A DNA stretch of 64,000 nt, taken from Hexactinellida sp. DTS-2022. Taxonomy: Eukaryota; Porifera; Hexactinellida. Positions 10,949 through 23,108 of this stretch are shown here, in pieces. The notes beneath the pieces are model-generated. The model saw only the letters and a program-made list of their open reading frames with translations, was not told where the DNA came from and ran no database searches. The position numbers and the translations under genes were made by a program. Within the stretch, counting starts at the first letter, position 1, and each line of letters starts with the position of its first letter. The stretch spans positions 3,596,001 to 3,660,000 of the forward strand of contig JAPNXP010000011.1 of assembly GCA_028753945.1 (NCBI GenBank), in the 5' to 3' direction.

Positions 10949-11583
10949 ATTCCTTTGACTCATTCCTTGATCATTATTAGTATACGTACTTGCCTCACAA
11001 TGACACCAATTATATACATTCATTAAGATTCATATTAACATAGACATCATTCATAATAAACTTTACCTTTTTCAATTAGTTAACAAACAGTATGCTTGTC
11101 TCAAGTTACATAAATATCGTATTTAATCGAATAAGCGCCGGGGGATTTAATAAGTGCTGGGTCAATAAAAATGGCATTGGTATAGTAAATTATAACACAT
11201 TAATAAATATCTGGGCACTAATTACATTGATTTTGGCAACTACGGTATCTATACTGTCGCTGAAAACCAATGGAACCCACCAAAATATTATTTTCTGGAT
11301 TTTTCAAAAAAATCAGGATGAAATTGGTCCACGAAAACAATAAGCGTCGGGCGCTTATTCGGAGAAATACGGTATTTGCAATTGGGAGCATACATTATGA
11401 CCCGTGTCTATAGTGAGAGTCCTATGTAGTATATTAAAATTGTCACGAATTGTCCTGTCACGAATTGTCTCTGTCACGAATTGTCCTGTCACGAATTGTC
11501 TCTGTCACGAATTGTCTTGTCACGAATTGTCTGTCACGAATTGTCTCGTCACGAATTGTCTTGTCACGAATTGTCTGTATCCC
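10949..11583 (-). repeat. Right TIR of the MULE
   Basis: Inverse copy of the left arm, ending with the AATTGTCACGAATTGTC tandem repeats (11446-11583). It differs from the left arm by lacking the 147-bp MITE and by an extra stretch of roughly 110 bp near 11110-11210. Confidence 0.9.
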
Positions 11584-11592
11584 GATATTACA

Positions 11593-12019
11593 TTACAAAC
11601 TATGTTGCTTGATAATTACTGTTAGTTTTTTTAAAGTGAAGATGTGTTTCATACAAGTGCAATGAAAACACTTGCATATTTACAGTTAATGATTTCAATT
11701 TTATTTTTCAAATTAGTTACGAAATAATAAGCTATTTATATCTCTTTTGTAACAATTATACTTACTGTTAAACACTTGCACTGTTACACATTTACAATTA
11801 ATGACTTCAATTCTATTATTCACATTAGTAACGAAATAATAAGATATATATATATATAGTATATTTTGTAATAATTATACTTACTATTAATAAAGCCGAT
11901 TGTTTTTTAATTATTTACAATTCAAACTTCATTTAATTATAAATTAAATAAGCTGAAATACAATTTGAGTATTTGGTATTTTATTAAATTATCCCTATAC
12001 CCACAATACAATATTTTAG
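11593..12019 (+). other. Right part of Helentron intron 1, two direct repeats
   Basis: Two about 100-bp direct copies (about 11665-11765 and 11770-11880) share ACACTTGCA, TTTACAATTAATGA and TAGTTACGAAATAATAAG-like segments. The region ends in an acceptor (CAATATTTTAG) at 12019. Confidence 0.6.
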
Positions 12020-12939
12020 ATACTATGGATATTTCAACCGATCTTACTATTCGAGAATTGAGTCCAATGGATATACTGTTATGCTCGCAAGGAGAAACTA
12101 ACGAAGATTCGGAATCTGAAATGAATGCTGATCTAAGCCAGGACGTTCAGCGTACCCCGATTACTTCTCAGGTTGTACCGATGAATGATCTCGGACTGTC
12201 TAGTCAGTGCTCCTCTAGTTGTGCTACTCCTAGCAAGGGCACTCCGATCTCTACTCCTAAGTCTCGGAAGAGGAAAGGGTATAGAGCTACTAAGAATGAA
12301 AAGAGAGATGCTATTAAAAAGAGGAGATCGGATGATACAGACTTTCGTGATAAAGAGAACGAAACGAGACTTGCGAGTGTCAAAAACGATCGAGAGGATC
12401 CTGAAACACGATCGAAATATAATAGTGATCAGTCGAAGATAATGACTAATAAGCTCAAGGATCCAGCTGAGAGGGCAAAACATAATGCCGCTGTTGCAGA
12501 TAAGCTCAAGGATCCAGCTGAGAGGGCTAAACATAATGCATCTGTTGCAGATAAGCTCAAGGATCCAGCTGAGAGGGCTAAACATAATGCCGCTGTTGCA
12601 GATAAGCTCAAGGATCCGGCTGAGAGAGCAAAGCATAATGACGCTGTTGCAGATAAGCTCAAGGATCCGGCTGAGAGGGCAAAGCATAATGACGCTATTG
12701 CCAAGAAACGGATAGACTCTAACGAGAAAATGAAGCACAACCTAGCTGAGTTAGATAGGTATAGAACTATGCGAGGTGCACTTAAGTCGGTTATTCTCAA
12801 GTATCTATCTGAGATTGCTGAAGGGCCAACTTTTGTTTGTTCTTGCTGTGGATGTCTCCATTTCAGGAAAACTGTTGTCATTCTTAAGAGAGAAAAACTT
12901 GTTTCAACGAATGTGTGCAAACATGATTTCGTCAAACAG
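12020..12939 (+). CDS. Helentron N-terminal exon with 17-residue repeats
   Basis: The frame runs through an ATG at 12025 (MDISTDLTIRELSP) to a donor (AAACAG then GTAATT) at 12940, phase 0. It is rich in charged residues. From codon 137 it holds five tandem 17-residue copies around DKLKDPAERAKHNAAVA. It ends with a Cys-rich segment (FVCSCCGCLHF, then NVCKH) that pairs with CKNC in the next exon and looks like a zinc-binding site. Such N-terminal zinc regions precede Rep in many Helitrons and probably help DNA recognition. If the 2A exon is used, 84 residues precede this part. The splice sites are inferred from consensus and frame. Confidence 0.8.
12433..12710 (+). repeat. Five tandem 51-bp coding repeats
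   Basis: In-frame 51-bp units differing by a few substitutions, encoding the LKDPAERAKHN repeat. Minus-strand ORFs here (12133-12974) are mirror readings of the repeat. Confidence 0.9.
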
Positions 12940-13086
12940 GTAATTATATTATATTCCATTGGTGTTATTATCAATATCTTTAATTATAATAAGATTTATT
13001 TAGAAAGGATTTATTGATTAAGTAGGTATTAAATATATTTTCGGTTAATCTTATTCATTTTAATATCTATAATTATTTCTATTTAG
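12940..13086 (+). other. Helentron intron 2
   Basis: A 147-bp AT-rich intron beginning GTAATTATAT and ending TTCTATTTAG. Joining the exons keeps the frame (phase 0). Confidence 0.75.
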
Positions 13087-13955
13087 GTTTTTCTCTATGA
13101 GACGGTCGACATGGAGTATGTGTGTAAGAACTGTCTGATTAACATCAAAGATGGCAGAGTCCCTAAGATAGCGTTATGCCGTGGCTTGACTTTCCCCGAG
13201 ATCCCTCCTGAGCTAACTGGTCTGACTGTGATTGAACAGAGACTGGTCTCTCCCAGACACGAGTTCATGAACATCAGATATCTGGGCAGGGAGAGACAGC
13301 ACGGACTGCATGGCATGGTTGTTAATGTTCCCATAGACGTAGATAAGACTGTTAATCAGTTACCTAGGACATTCTTACAGTCCCAAACTATTCAGTTACA
13401 ATTGTTTCGTAAGTTATCGTTTGCGAAACCTTATTTATACGAAACGATAAGACCGAATGTAGTGTTAGAAGCAGCTCTCTATCTCTCTACCACTGAGCTC
13501 TTCAAGCTAGAGAAGGTAGTCGTTTCAGAGGATTGGGTTAACTCTGTAACACGAACTGGTACTGGTACTGGTACTGGTTCTGGTAATGTTAATTTTATTG
13601 TTAACCCGAATGACGAGCCTTCTGGTGTAGTTATAGATGAAGAACAAGAGGGTTCTGAGACCGTTCCTGGTATTGAGGAGCTCTTCGATAACCTTGAGGA
13701 GTTGTTAAAGGAGATTGATGATTGGGATGAGACCAAGGATGATCTCCCCATTAACCCTGGTTCTCTAGACACATTGCTGCTGTCTAATGAGAACCTGCTA
13801 ATGAAATTGGCTCCTGGCGAAGGGAGGAAGCCTCTGTACTTAACTACGGATAAGTTTATAGAGGAACTAGCTTACCCTTGTGTGTTTGCTGGTCTCAAGA
13901 GAGACTTACCTGAGGACCTGTCTATCCTCAAGAAATCAAAGTCTGACATCTTGAG
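13087..13955 (+). CDS. Helentron exon, DUF6570-like region
   Basis: The frame reads from the acceptor at 13086 through YVCKNC to a donor (CTTGAG then GTTAGT) at 13956. The stretch with ALCRGLTFPEIPPELTGL, EQRLVSPRHEFMNI and a closing LPRTFLQ has the pattern of the DUF6570-type domain that precedes the Rep domain in animal Helitrons. An acidic stretch (DEEQEGSETV, EELFDNLEELLKEIDDWDE) and a (TG)n dipeptide run from a GGTACT microsatellite at 13555-13580 follow. The role is unknown beyond association with Rep-helicase proteins. Confidence 0.8.
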
Positions 13956-14132
13956 GTTAGTTATGCTATCTAATTCTCAATTTCTATATCACATAATTTT
14001 GTTACTCAACCATGGATATTCTTAAAGTTGAATGACTTGTTATATCCATGGTCCAATAACTTATTTTTTATTTAAATTACAATTAACTAAGTTTCAATAT
14101 AATTTTCAAATCTTCTAACGAGACTTCCCTAG
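13956..14132 (+). other. Helentron intron 3
   Basis: A 177-bp intron starting GTTAGTTATG and ending CTTCCCTAG. This acceptor restores the frame into the long ORF (an AG|A arginine codon); the nearby AG at 14122 does not. Confidence 0.7.
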
Positions 14133-17100
14133 ATATGATAGGAGATGTAGCACTAACATCCCTCTGCTGCTTCTCAAGTACAAACTGGTGGAGACAGCTA
14201 GTCTTAACAGTGCTATCAGTATTTGTATGAGAAAAACAAAGTCTACAGACGGACAGGCTATAACTGTGTCTGATGTTCTCAATGACGATAATCTGGAGAG
14301 AATGGTTGAGGACGATGAGGCTTTTAAGTTCTTAAAGCAAGTCCGGTCTACCCCTGCTTTCTGGCAGCAGAAACAGAGAGAGCTGATGTCTATGATAAGA
14401 CAGCTGGGATGTCCCACGTTCTTTCTAACTCTGTCTGCTGCTGAGATTAAATGGCTGGAGCTACTCAGGATACTGAAACAGATCCTCGATGGCGTTAAGC
14501 TGTCTGTTGAAGAGGTTCTGGAATTCCAGTGGAGCGAGAGAGCAGATCTGATAAGGAGAGATCCTGTCACTTGTGCTAGGTACTTTGATCATCGCTCCAA
14601 GGAGCTATTTAAGGTGCTTCGATCAGAGGTTAGTCCCCTTGGTAAATTGACTGATTACTATTTGAGAATAGAATTTCAGCAAAGAGGGTCCCCACATGTG
14701 CATTCATTACTTTGGGTACAAGATGCCCCTAAGTATGGCCACAATCCGTTACCTGAAGTAATACAATTTATTGATCGTACTATCTCATGTAAATTGCCAG
14801 ATGAGACTAGTATAATAACTGAGGATGATATTAAGTTACAGCGACATAAGCACACAAATACGTGTTATAAGAAAAAGTCGTTTCGACGTTGTAGGTTTGG
14901 TATTCCGTACCCTCCAATGGTATCAACTAAAATTCTAGAACCATTGGAGTTTGATGCCAGTACGGCTACCAAGGAGGAGATAGCTGCTAATGCAGCTCTT
15001 AAGGAGACTGCTAAGAAAATATATACTCTCATTGACACCTATGATAAGAGCGATACTGACTTGGGTAGTATAACGATACAGGATTTCTTTAATGAACTCT
15101 ATGTTACCGAAGAGCAATACATAACTGCGTTGAGATCTTGTATAAATAGACCAACTATATTTCTGAAACGAAATTTGAATGAGATACGAATCAATGCGCA
15201 TAATAGAACTATATTGCATCTCTGGAAAGCTAATATGGATCTCCAATACATATTGGATCCATATGCTTGTGCTGTTTACGTTATTTCGTATATCGGAAAG
15301 TCCCAGCGTGGGATGTCTAAGTTATTGAGAGATGCCTTAATGCATCTGAAAGCAGGCAATGCCACTATCAAAGAGAGACTGAGGGGAATAGCATGCAAGT
15401 TTCAGAGCTGTAGCGAGGTATCAGCTCAGGAGGTTTCTTACCATCTCCTCAGTCTCCCTCTCTCTAAGTGCAGTAGAGCAAATGTGTATATTAACACCAA
15501 TCCGGCTAATAAACGGGTTAGGATACTCAAGTCCAAACCCGTTCTAATGGGTATGGAACAGGATTCTGTAGATATACTTCTGTCAGGTCTAATTGAGCAC
15601 TACATGCAACGACCTGATGAGTTAGAGGAAACATGCCTAGCTGAATTTGCAGCATGGTATGAATTCCAATCTAGTAAGCGAATATGTAAAATTAATCCCG
15701 ACTTTGAGGAGGAAAATATGGAAGACGAGGCAGCGTCCCTAGCCGATAATTTGAGATTATTTCCTCTCAAAGATACAGGTTTTATGAGACTCCGTCGTAA
15801 AGCTAAAATTATCCGATTTAGAAGGTATAGTATTATACAGGACGAAGTTAATTTTTATAGAGAACAGTTAATGCTGTTTGCATCATGGAGAACGGACTCT
15901 AGTGATACTGACAATATCGACTTTAAGTCTATGTATTCTACCCATCTTAATCTGATTACTCAGAATAGGGAATTGTTTGAAAGCAAAGACCAATCCTCAA
16001 TTGACGCGGCTATTAATATCCTCGAGGACTTGGACCCTGATGAGCTCAACTTTGATGGGATTGCTATTGAGGAAATAATGAACAATGAGGGTGCAGTGGT
16101 TATTGAGGATACTGACTTCCAGGTAGACAATCCAGGGAACGACAACCCCTGGACTGTAGATCCCAATAGTGACCCCGGAACTAAATCTGTAGGAGGATTC
16201 TTCACTATTCCTAACATTAATACTGAGGAAGTATTCCTTGAGATGTGTCGCAGCTTAAACAAGGTTCAGCGTACTGTATTCCTCCACACTCTGCACTGCT
16301 TTAAGACTATCAAGCAGCTGCCTATGTATCTCTACATAGGAGGAGGTGCTGGTGTTGGTAAGAGTACGGTGGTACGAGTCTTATACGAAGGTTTGGTAAG
16401 GTTTATGAATTCACTACCTGGCACTAAGCCTGATGCTATTAAGGTACTGCTCACAGCTCCTACTGGTAAAGCTGCTTTTAATATCCGTGGTATGACACTA
16501 CATTCTGCATTTGCTTTACCTGTAACGGAGTTTAACGGCGAAATGCCCAACTTATCTTCTGATGTTTGTAACACATTAAGAAGTAAGCTAAGCTGTTTGA
16601 AAGTTATCATAATAGATGAAATATCCATGGTTGGTAGTAAAATTATGTCTCAGGTTAATAAGCGATTGAAAGCTATTATGGACAATTCACTGGACTTTGG
16701 TGGTGTCTCCATCATCTGTGTTGGAGATTTCCATCAGTTACGTCCGGTTAAGGATAGCTATGTCTTTCAAATTTCAGTCTCCAGTGCCAATAATTACGAC
16801 GGGCTGGTTGGTCCGTACCTTTGGGAAAAATTCTCATTTATAGAACTGACGGAAATAATGAGACAAAAAGATGATCAGAAGTTTGCATTAGCATTGAACA
16901 ATTTTGCCAACTGTTGTTTAACTGAGGATGACATAAATCTATTTACCAGTAGAATTATTGCGAAAGATTCTTATGAGAATCTTCCCATAAAATCTATCCA
17001 TCTGTTTAGTACAAACGCCAGTGTTAATGCTCATAACGAGATTGTTCTCAATGCATTAACCACTGAAGGTTTTAGATTTATAGCTATTGATTCCTTAGTA

Positions 17101-19146
17101 GGAGATACTGCTGGTGGTATTACTGACAAGCTGAGTAACATTATTAAACACCTAAAGGTATGTGACACCCAGGGACTACCCTATGAGCTCTTCTTGAAGC
17201 TGGGCGCTAGATACCTCATGACGCTGAATATCGATATACAAGATGGTCTGGTTAATGGGGCTACTGGACTCTTGAAGAGAATAGTTTATGGAACCAAGAG
17301 CGATTCTCTGGAACGAGTTCCCTGTATCCTCTGGATGGAGTTTGACGATCCTACAGTAGGAAAGGACAAACGAGCGAAGTCTCAGCATCGTTATCTTAGA
17401 GATAGTACAATTCCAAGGAACTGGACTCCTATTGGATTGGAAACACGACGTTTCCAGAGAGGGAAAGCCGTGAGTTGTTATAAGATAGTTAGGAAGCAGT
17501 TTCCTTTCATAGTAGCTGAAGCTCTTACAATTCATAAGAGTCAAGGCGATACTTACGATTGTGTTGTAGTCCATATAGAAGTACGTATGCTACGTACTGC
17601 ATTATACACCGCGCTCAGTAGGGCTAAATCTGCATCTGGTCTGTTTGTAGTGGGTAATCTAAAACTAACTAATAAGTTATCTGAAAAAGATCCTGTCCAC
17701 TTAGAACTTAAGCGGTTAAGAGAAAACTGTGCTATTATATGGTCTATTCCACTAACTAGTCCAGATATCTATGTACACAATGTTCGTTCATTGAACAAAC
17801 ACTGGGAAGATTTGACCGTAAATTCATTCATAGTACAATCCCAAGTGTTAATCTTGCAGGAGACAATGACTTTAGCCACTGATAACTTTAATATCCCTGG
17901 TCATACTCTCATTGGTAGAATTGATAGTAGTGCTAGACTTCCTGGTTCTGGTACACACATATACTCCCGAAATCCAGCGGTGTGTAAGTTTTTAGTTGCA
18001 CACTCAGGCTGTTATAATGGCGCTAGGATCGAGATATTGATTATCCAGTTCTATGATCCCATGATAATAGATAAGCCTATCGTGGTAATGTCTATATACC
18101 GATCACCACATTCCCCTATGAAGGAATTTTACTCTGAGCTTGATCAGGTTCTAAGTAAAATTGATAACTCTGATCCCTTGATAATTACTGGGGACTTCAA
18201 TTTAGATTTATTTGCGCGATCTCCTGAGAGAGATACCTTGATAAAGTATTTTGCAAATAAAGGGATGATACAATCTTTGTCTGGAGTATCCACTAACTAT
18301 GGATCTCAGCTGGATTGTGTATTCACTAAAAACTTGACCTGTTCATCTGATTTTTATGAATCATACTTTAGTGATCATAAGCCAATGTTGATTTCTCTTG
18401 GAACTGGTGTTAGTGACTGTAGTAATGTGGATAATCAACCAATTAGATCACATGCTACTAGTCAACATGATATAATTGATATTGACCATATACCAAATGA
18501 TAATACAACCAAGGATATTCAGGATGTAATTGTTAGTCATGTGTCCATCCCTACTCCTTTGCTGCCTCCTGTAATTACATATGATAATGCTAATTCTTTC
18601 ACGTTTGCAATGAGACAGTCATTAGCACAATGTATTAATCTACAGAGAATACCTTTAAGACCGACTAACTATACTGGGTCTAGAGTCTCAGCTACTGGTT
18701 ATTATGATTTTATGCGTACAAATGTAAGAGATCGGTTTAATTTCAGGATAGTTCCTGTAACAAGTGATGGGAATTGTTTCTTTAGAACATTGTCTCACAT
18801 AATCTTCGGTGATGAAAGTGAGCATCATAATATCCGTGGTTCTTTAATAGACACATTTGAACAAAGTCCTTATGTTGCTGCTTTCTGTGGCATCCAAGGC
18901 TATAATGCAGTTACTATTCAGCAACACTTGAGTAATATGAAGCGTAATTACTCATGGGGAACTCTGAATGAACTTATTATGTTTGGAATCTTAGCTGGTA
19001 TTAATGTGAGTTACATTAATGCTGTTGTTACAGACCCTTCTAAGTGGGTAATACAGTGCAACCTCTATAAGTGGGGTCTCTATAAATGGGGAACCTCCAT
19101 AAGTGGGGAATTTTTTTACCATATTCGTATATATCCATACAAATGA
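14133..19146 (+). CDS. Helentron Rep-helicase-endonuclease-OTU exon
   Basis: One open exon of about 1,670 codons. Rep (HUH) domain: QQRGSPHVHSLL with the metal-binding His pair at 14695 and 14701, and candidate catalytic Tyr in YVISYIGKSQ (about 15.28 kb), for single-strand nicking and rolling-circle replication. PIF1-like helicase: Walker A GGGAGVGKST (16.34 kb), TAPTGKAA, IIDEISM, GDFHQL, and motif VI YTALSRAKS (17.61 kb). AP-type endonuclease: HNVRSLN, LQET, SIYRSPHS, ITGDFNLD, QLDCVFT and SDHKPM (17.77-18.40 kb), all key residues present. OTU cysteine protease: TSDGNCFFRTL with the nucleophile Cys (18.77 kb) and WGTLNEL; the usual C-terminal His is not reached. From 19054 the frame runs through a TA-flanked MITE that replaces the last two residues with about 31 foreign ones. 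No internal stop or frameshift was seen. Confidence 0.9.
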
Positions 19147-19553
19147 ACCTCTATAAGCGGGGAAGTGGGGAATGGGGGACCATAAATTTCAAGGAGTTTT
19201 TATCTCCATACAAAACAACCTCCATAAATGGGGGGAATGGACAAATCCTAACATGATTCTTAAAAAATAATACAATATTTCCAATAAATCGACTCAAAAG
19301 TTCTACAGAAAAAATATTTTCGATTGATCTACTCTGATGTTTTTAGAAGAAATCACCTAGTGTAGATCAGCAGTTAACTAAATTGTCATAATATACAAAT
19401 AAGAACTAGAACGTGCATTAATGTGTGTGTTATATGAATATTTTGTATAATATAGCATATATAATGTTTTTCCAATTGAATTTTATAACCGGGGAATGGG
19501 GGGCAATTGAAATTTTCCCCGTCCCAGCTCCCCCACTTATAGAGGTTCCACTG
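19054..19553. mobile_element. TA-flanked MITE in the last codons of the Helentron ORF
   Basis: Ends are CAGTGCAACCTCTATAAGTG (left) and, reversed, CAGTGGAACCTCTATAAGTG (right), flanked by TA at 19052-19053 and 19554-19555, as in Tc1/mariner/pogo elements. The 500-bp interior repeats fragments of the end motif (CCTCCATAAATGGGG) and has no ORF of its own. Without it, the Helentron frame would stop two codons later at a TGA inside the shared 3' noncoding repeat. Confidence 0.9.
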
Positions 19554-19555
19554 TA

Positions 19556-20730
19556 ACTTTATGATATTTAATTAATTAGTATATATAATTATTAATATTA
19601 TTTATAATTTAACACCAATTTCAATGTCAACTTATATTTATTAAGTTTAATTATTTTGTCATAAATAATAAATAAATTAATTTGTCCATCAAATTTCAAT
19701 TCCGCACACTCGATAACCCCTAATAAACAAATTGGAAGCATCTATATAAGTCATATACTGACTGAATTAATTATAATTAATTACGTCAGTATATTAACAG
19801 TGCAATAATATTAACGCAGAAGTAAATATAATCACATAATCTGTCGTTGTTGTGGTATGTAAAATCTTAACGGTTCTATCATAAACCATCTTTAGTTTAA
19901 TGCCATTCATTCATTACTTATTGATAATAAATTAAATAATTAGTTATTTATTTTAGCAATGTTATCCACGGTGATTTGAGTTTAGTCAACAAATTCCTTA
20001 TATCATTATATTTTATTTAATCCATTGTATAGTAATACTACAATTAAATAGAAGCCAGCTGGAATTTATAAGTTGAATCAATATATTTATCTCAAGTTGA
20101 AACAATAGAGTAAGATTTAACAAGTTAAATCAATATAATTATTACAAGTTGAAACAATAGAATTAGATTTAACACTTTTACTGAAATTGAAGTGTGAGTA
20201 AACAAAGAAATTTCAAACCCCATTTATGGCAGAAATTAAAATTATTTTTGAAAATATTCCTCTCCCATCAGACGCAGAATTTTATGGTGAATCCAAATGT
20301 GAAATAAAATTTGGGGGTTTAGTAAAACATATTTTGAGTTATGGACCAGACAAATTTTGAAAGGTGTTAAAGATGTGTCAAAAATTCGTTAATCAAAAAT
20401 CGTAACCCCAGGTGCAAATTAGAAGGTCCATACGCACCTACATGCCAAGTTTCAGCCCATCAACTATAAAGCTCAGGCCAGGGCACCGTCTACGGAGAAA
20501 AAATAATAAAAAAATCCAAAATTGCACCCTGTGCCGACGCATGTTCCTTTGGTGGCACTATATTTTGTTGGTTGTTTATTGATAGTGCCTCCAAAGGAAC
20601 ATGCTGTCGGCGCAGGCTGCAATTTTGGATTTTTTTTCGCCAAGTCATCAACGCCCAAGGTGTGAAGAAGCATTTGTTAATTGGTCCGAGTCACAAGGAA
20701 CGGTAGATAAATTTGAAGTTTGTTTCTATC
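19556..20730 (+). repeat. Array unit 1, contiguous with Helentron 3' end
   Basis: Starts at the Helentron 3' noncoding region and includes an inverted repeat around 19755-19793 (ATACTGACTGAATTAATT and its near mirror). The hairpin is at about 20511-20635. After the hairpin it has a variant tail (AACGCCCAAGGTGTGAAG) shared with units 6 and 7. Confidence 0.8.
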
Positions 20731-21840
20731 TTAAACCATCTTGAGTTTGATGCCATTCATTCATTATGTATTGATAATAAATTATATTATTAGTTATTTA
20801 TCTTAGCATTGTTATCCACGGTTGAGTTGAATTAAGTCAACAAATTCCTTATATTATATTATTTTATTTAATCCATTGTATGGTAAATTAAATAGAAGCC
20901 AGCTGCAATTTATAAGTTAAATCAATTTAATTATCGCAAGTTGAATCAATAGAGTAAGATTTAACAAGTTAAATCAATATAATTATTACAAGTTGAAACA
21001 ATGGAATTAGATTTAACAGTTATACTGAAACTGAAGTGTGAGTAAACAAAGAAATTTCAACCCCCATTTATGGCAGAAATAAAACTCTTTATTGAAAGTT
21101 TTCTTCTCCCATCAGACGCGGAATTTTATGGTGAATCCAAATGTGAAATAAAATTTGGGGGTTTAGTAAAACATATTTTGTGTTATGGACCAGACAAATT
21201 TTGAAAGGTGTTAAAGATGTGTCAAAAATTTCTTAATCAAAAATCGTTACCCCAGGTGCAAATTAGACGGTCCCATCGCACCTACATGCAAAGTTTAAGC
21301 CCATCAACTATAAAGCTCTGGCCAGGGCACCGTCTACGGAGAAAAAAATAATAATAAAAAATCCAAAATTGCAGCCTGTGCCGACGCATGTTCCTTTGGT
21401 GGCACTATATTTTGGTGGTGTTTTATTGATAGTGCCTCCAATGGAACATGCTGTCGGCACAGGCTGCAATTTTGGATTTTTTTTTTCCGCCAAGTCATCA
21501 TCACTATAAAGGTGTTAAAATCTTTCAGAAAGGTGTTTCAGAAGGCTACGACCCTTAGAGTGGTAGAAGTTTCCATTCAGCTCACTTAATTAAAGAGATA
21601 TTCAAGTTTCAGTAGAATATAATCTGTAATGACTCAGCATTTTTTAAGTGGGTTTGTTGGGTCATCACCCAACATTAACTAACCCATTTTAAATATCGAA
21701 TTAACAAAATTGTAAAAACACATTTTTTTAACGATGTCATCATCACCTCAAGGTGTCAAGACCCACTTGTATAGGTGGCACGTGTCATAAGGACCAATTG
21801 ATATATTGAAAGTTTGTTTCTATCTTCTATGATCTCTGAG
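20731..21840 (+). repeat. Array unit 2
   Basis: Begins at the AAACCATCTTGAG landmark, so lacks the first part. Hairpin at about 21358-21483, then the CACCTCAAGGTG tail. Confidence 0.8.
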
Positions 21841-23108
21841 ATTTGTGATATTTAATTAATTAGTATAAATAATTATTAATATTATTTATAATATACACCA
21901 ATTTCAATGTCAACATACAATTATTAAGTTCAATTATTTTGTCATAAATAATTAATTAATTTATTTATCTATCAAATTTCAATTCCGCACACTCGATAAC
22001 CTCTAATATACAAATTGGAAGCTTCTATATAAGTTAAATACAAACTGAATTATTTATAATTAATTACGTCAGTATATTAACAGTGCAATTATATTCTCGC
22101 AGAAGTAAATATAATCACATAATATGTCGTTGTTATGAAATATATAATCTTAATTTTCATTTGCAAAATAGAAGCCAGCTTGAATTCACAAGTTAAATCA
22201 ATATAATTATAGCAAGTTGAAACAATAGTGAAAGATTTAACAAGTTAAATCAATATAATTATTACAAGTTGAAACAATGGAAATAGATTTCACAGTTTTA
22301 CTGAAATTGAAGTGTGAGTAAACAAGTAAATTTTAACCGCCATTTATGGCAGAAATAAAAATCTTTATTGAAAGATTTCTTCTCCCATCAGACGCAGAAT
22401 TTTATGGTGAATCCAAATGTGAAATAAAATTTGGGGGTTTAGTAAAACATATTTTGAGTTATGGACCAGACAAATTTTGAAAGGTGTTAAAGATGTGTCA
22501 AAAATTCGTTAATCAAAAATCGTAACCCCAGGTGCAAATTAGACGGTCCATACGCACCTACATGCCAAGTTTCAGCCCATCAACTATAAAGCTCAGGCCA
22601 GGGCACCGTCTACGGAGAAAAAAAAAAAAAAAATCCAAAATTGCAGCCTGTGCCGACGCATGTTCCTTTGGTGGCACTATATTTTGGTGGTGGTTTATTG
22701 ATAGTGCCTCCATAGGAACATGCTCTCGGCTCAGGCTGCAATTTTGGATTTTTTTTCCGCCATGTCATCATCACTATGAAGGTGTTAAATTATTTCAGAA
22801 AGGTGTTTCAGAAGGCAACGACCGTTAGAGTTGTGGAAGTTTCCATTTTGCTCACTTCGTTTCAAAGATATTCGAGTTTAAGTAGAATATAATAAGTGAT
22901 GAGTCAGCATTTTTTATGTGAGTGTTGGGTCATCACCCAACACCAACTAACCCATTTTAAATGTCGAATTAAAAAAATGTAAAAATACATTTTTTTAACG
23001 ATGTCATCATCACCTCAAGGTGTCAAGACCCACTTGTATAGGTGGTACCTGGCATAAGGACCAATTGATAAATTGAAAGTTTGTTTATATCTTGTATCAT
23101 CTCTGAGA
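21841..23108 (+). repeat. Array unit 3
   Basis: Complete except for an internal deletion near 22140-22160 joining the CTGTCGTTG and AGAAGCCAGC landmarks; the 1.6-kb copy near 2.3 kb has the same junction. Hairpin at about 22630-22757. Confidence 0.8.

Larger units (their letters stand above)
4310..11583 (+). mobile_element. MULE transposon with long TIRs and 9-bp TSD
   Basis: Both ends begin GGGATACAGACAATTCGTGAC and lead into tandem copies of a GACAATTCGTGAC motif. The element is flanked by the perfect 9-bp duplication GATATTACA at 4301-4309 and 11584-11592; 9 bp is the size typical of Mutator-like elements. The inverted arms are several hundred bp: left 4310-4925 continuing at 7927-7989, right 10949-11583. 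Between them lies a FLYWCH/MULE transposase gene (8863-10930). Without the nested Ginger element it measures about 4.3 kb. It sits in the putative first intron of the Helentron. Confidence 0.9.
3240..19850 (+). mobile_element. Helentron (Helitron2) with nested insertions, approximate limits
   Basis: The plus-strand exons at 12.02-19.15 kb encode Rep (HUH), PIF1-like helicase, AP endonuclease and OTU modules, the domain set of Helentrons, which move by rolling-circle replication in the nucleus. A 2A-bearing exon at 3.84-4.10 kb joins it in phase. The 3' noncoding part (19.56-19.85 kb) is shared with the array units that follow. Neither terminus was located: Helentrons lack simple inverted ends and target duplications, so the limits are where shared or coding sequence stops being recognisable. 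A MULE (4310-11583) and a MITE (19054-19553) are nested inside. Confidence 0.75.

Noticed and set aside
12133..12974. Long minus-strand ORFs opposite the Helentron repeat exon
   Set aside because: Mirror readings of the 51-bp coding repeat on the plus strand.
19054..19146. C-terminal extension of the Helentron protein as a real domain
   Set aside because: The bases belong to the MITE terminus and its internal repeats.
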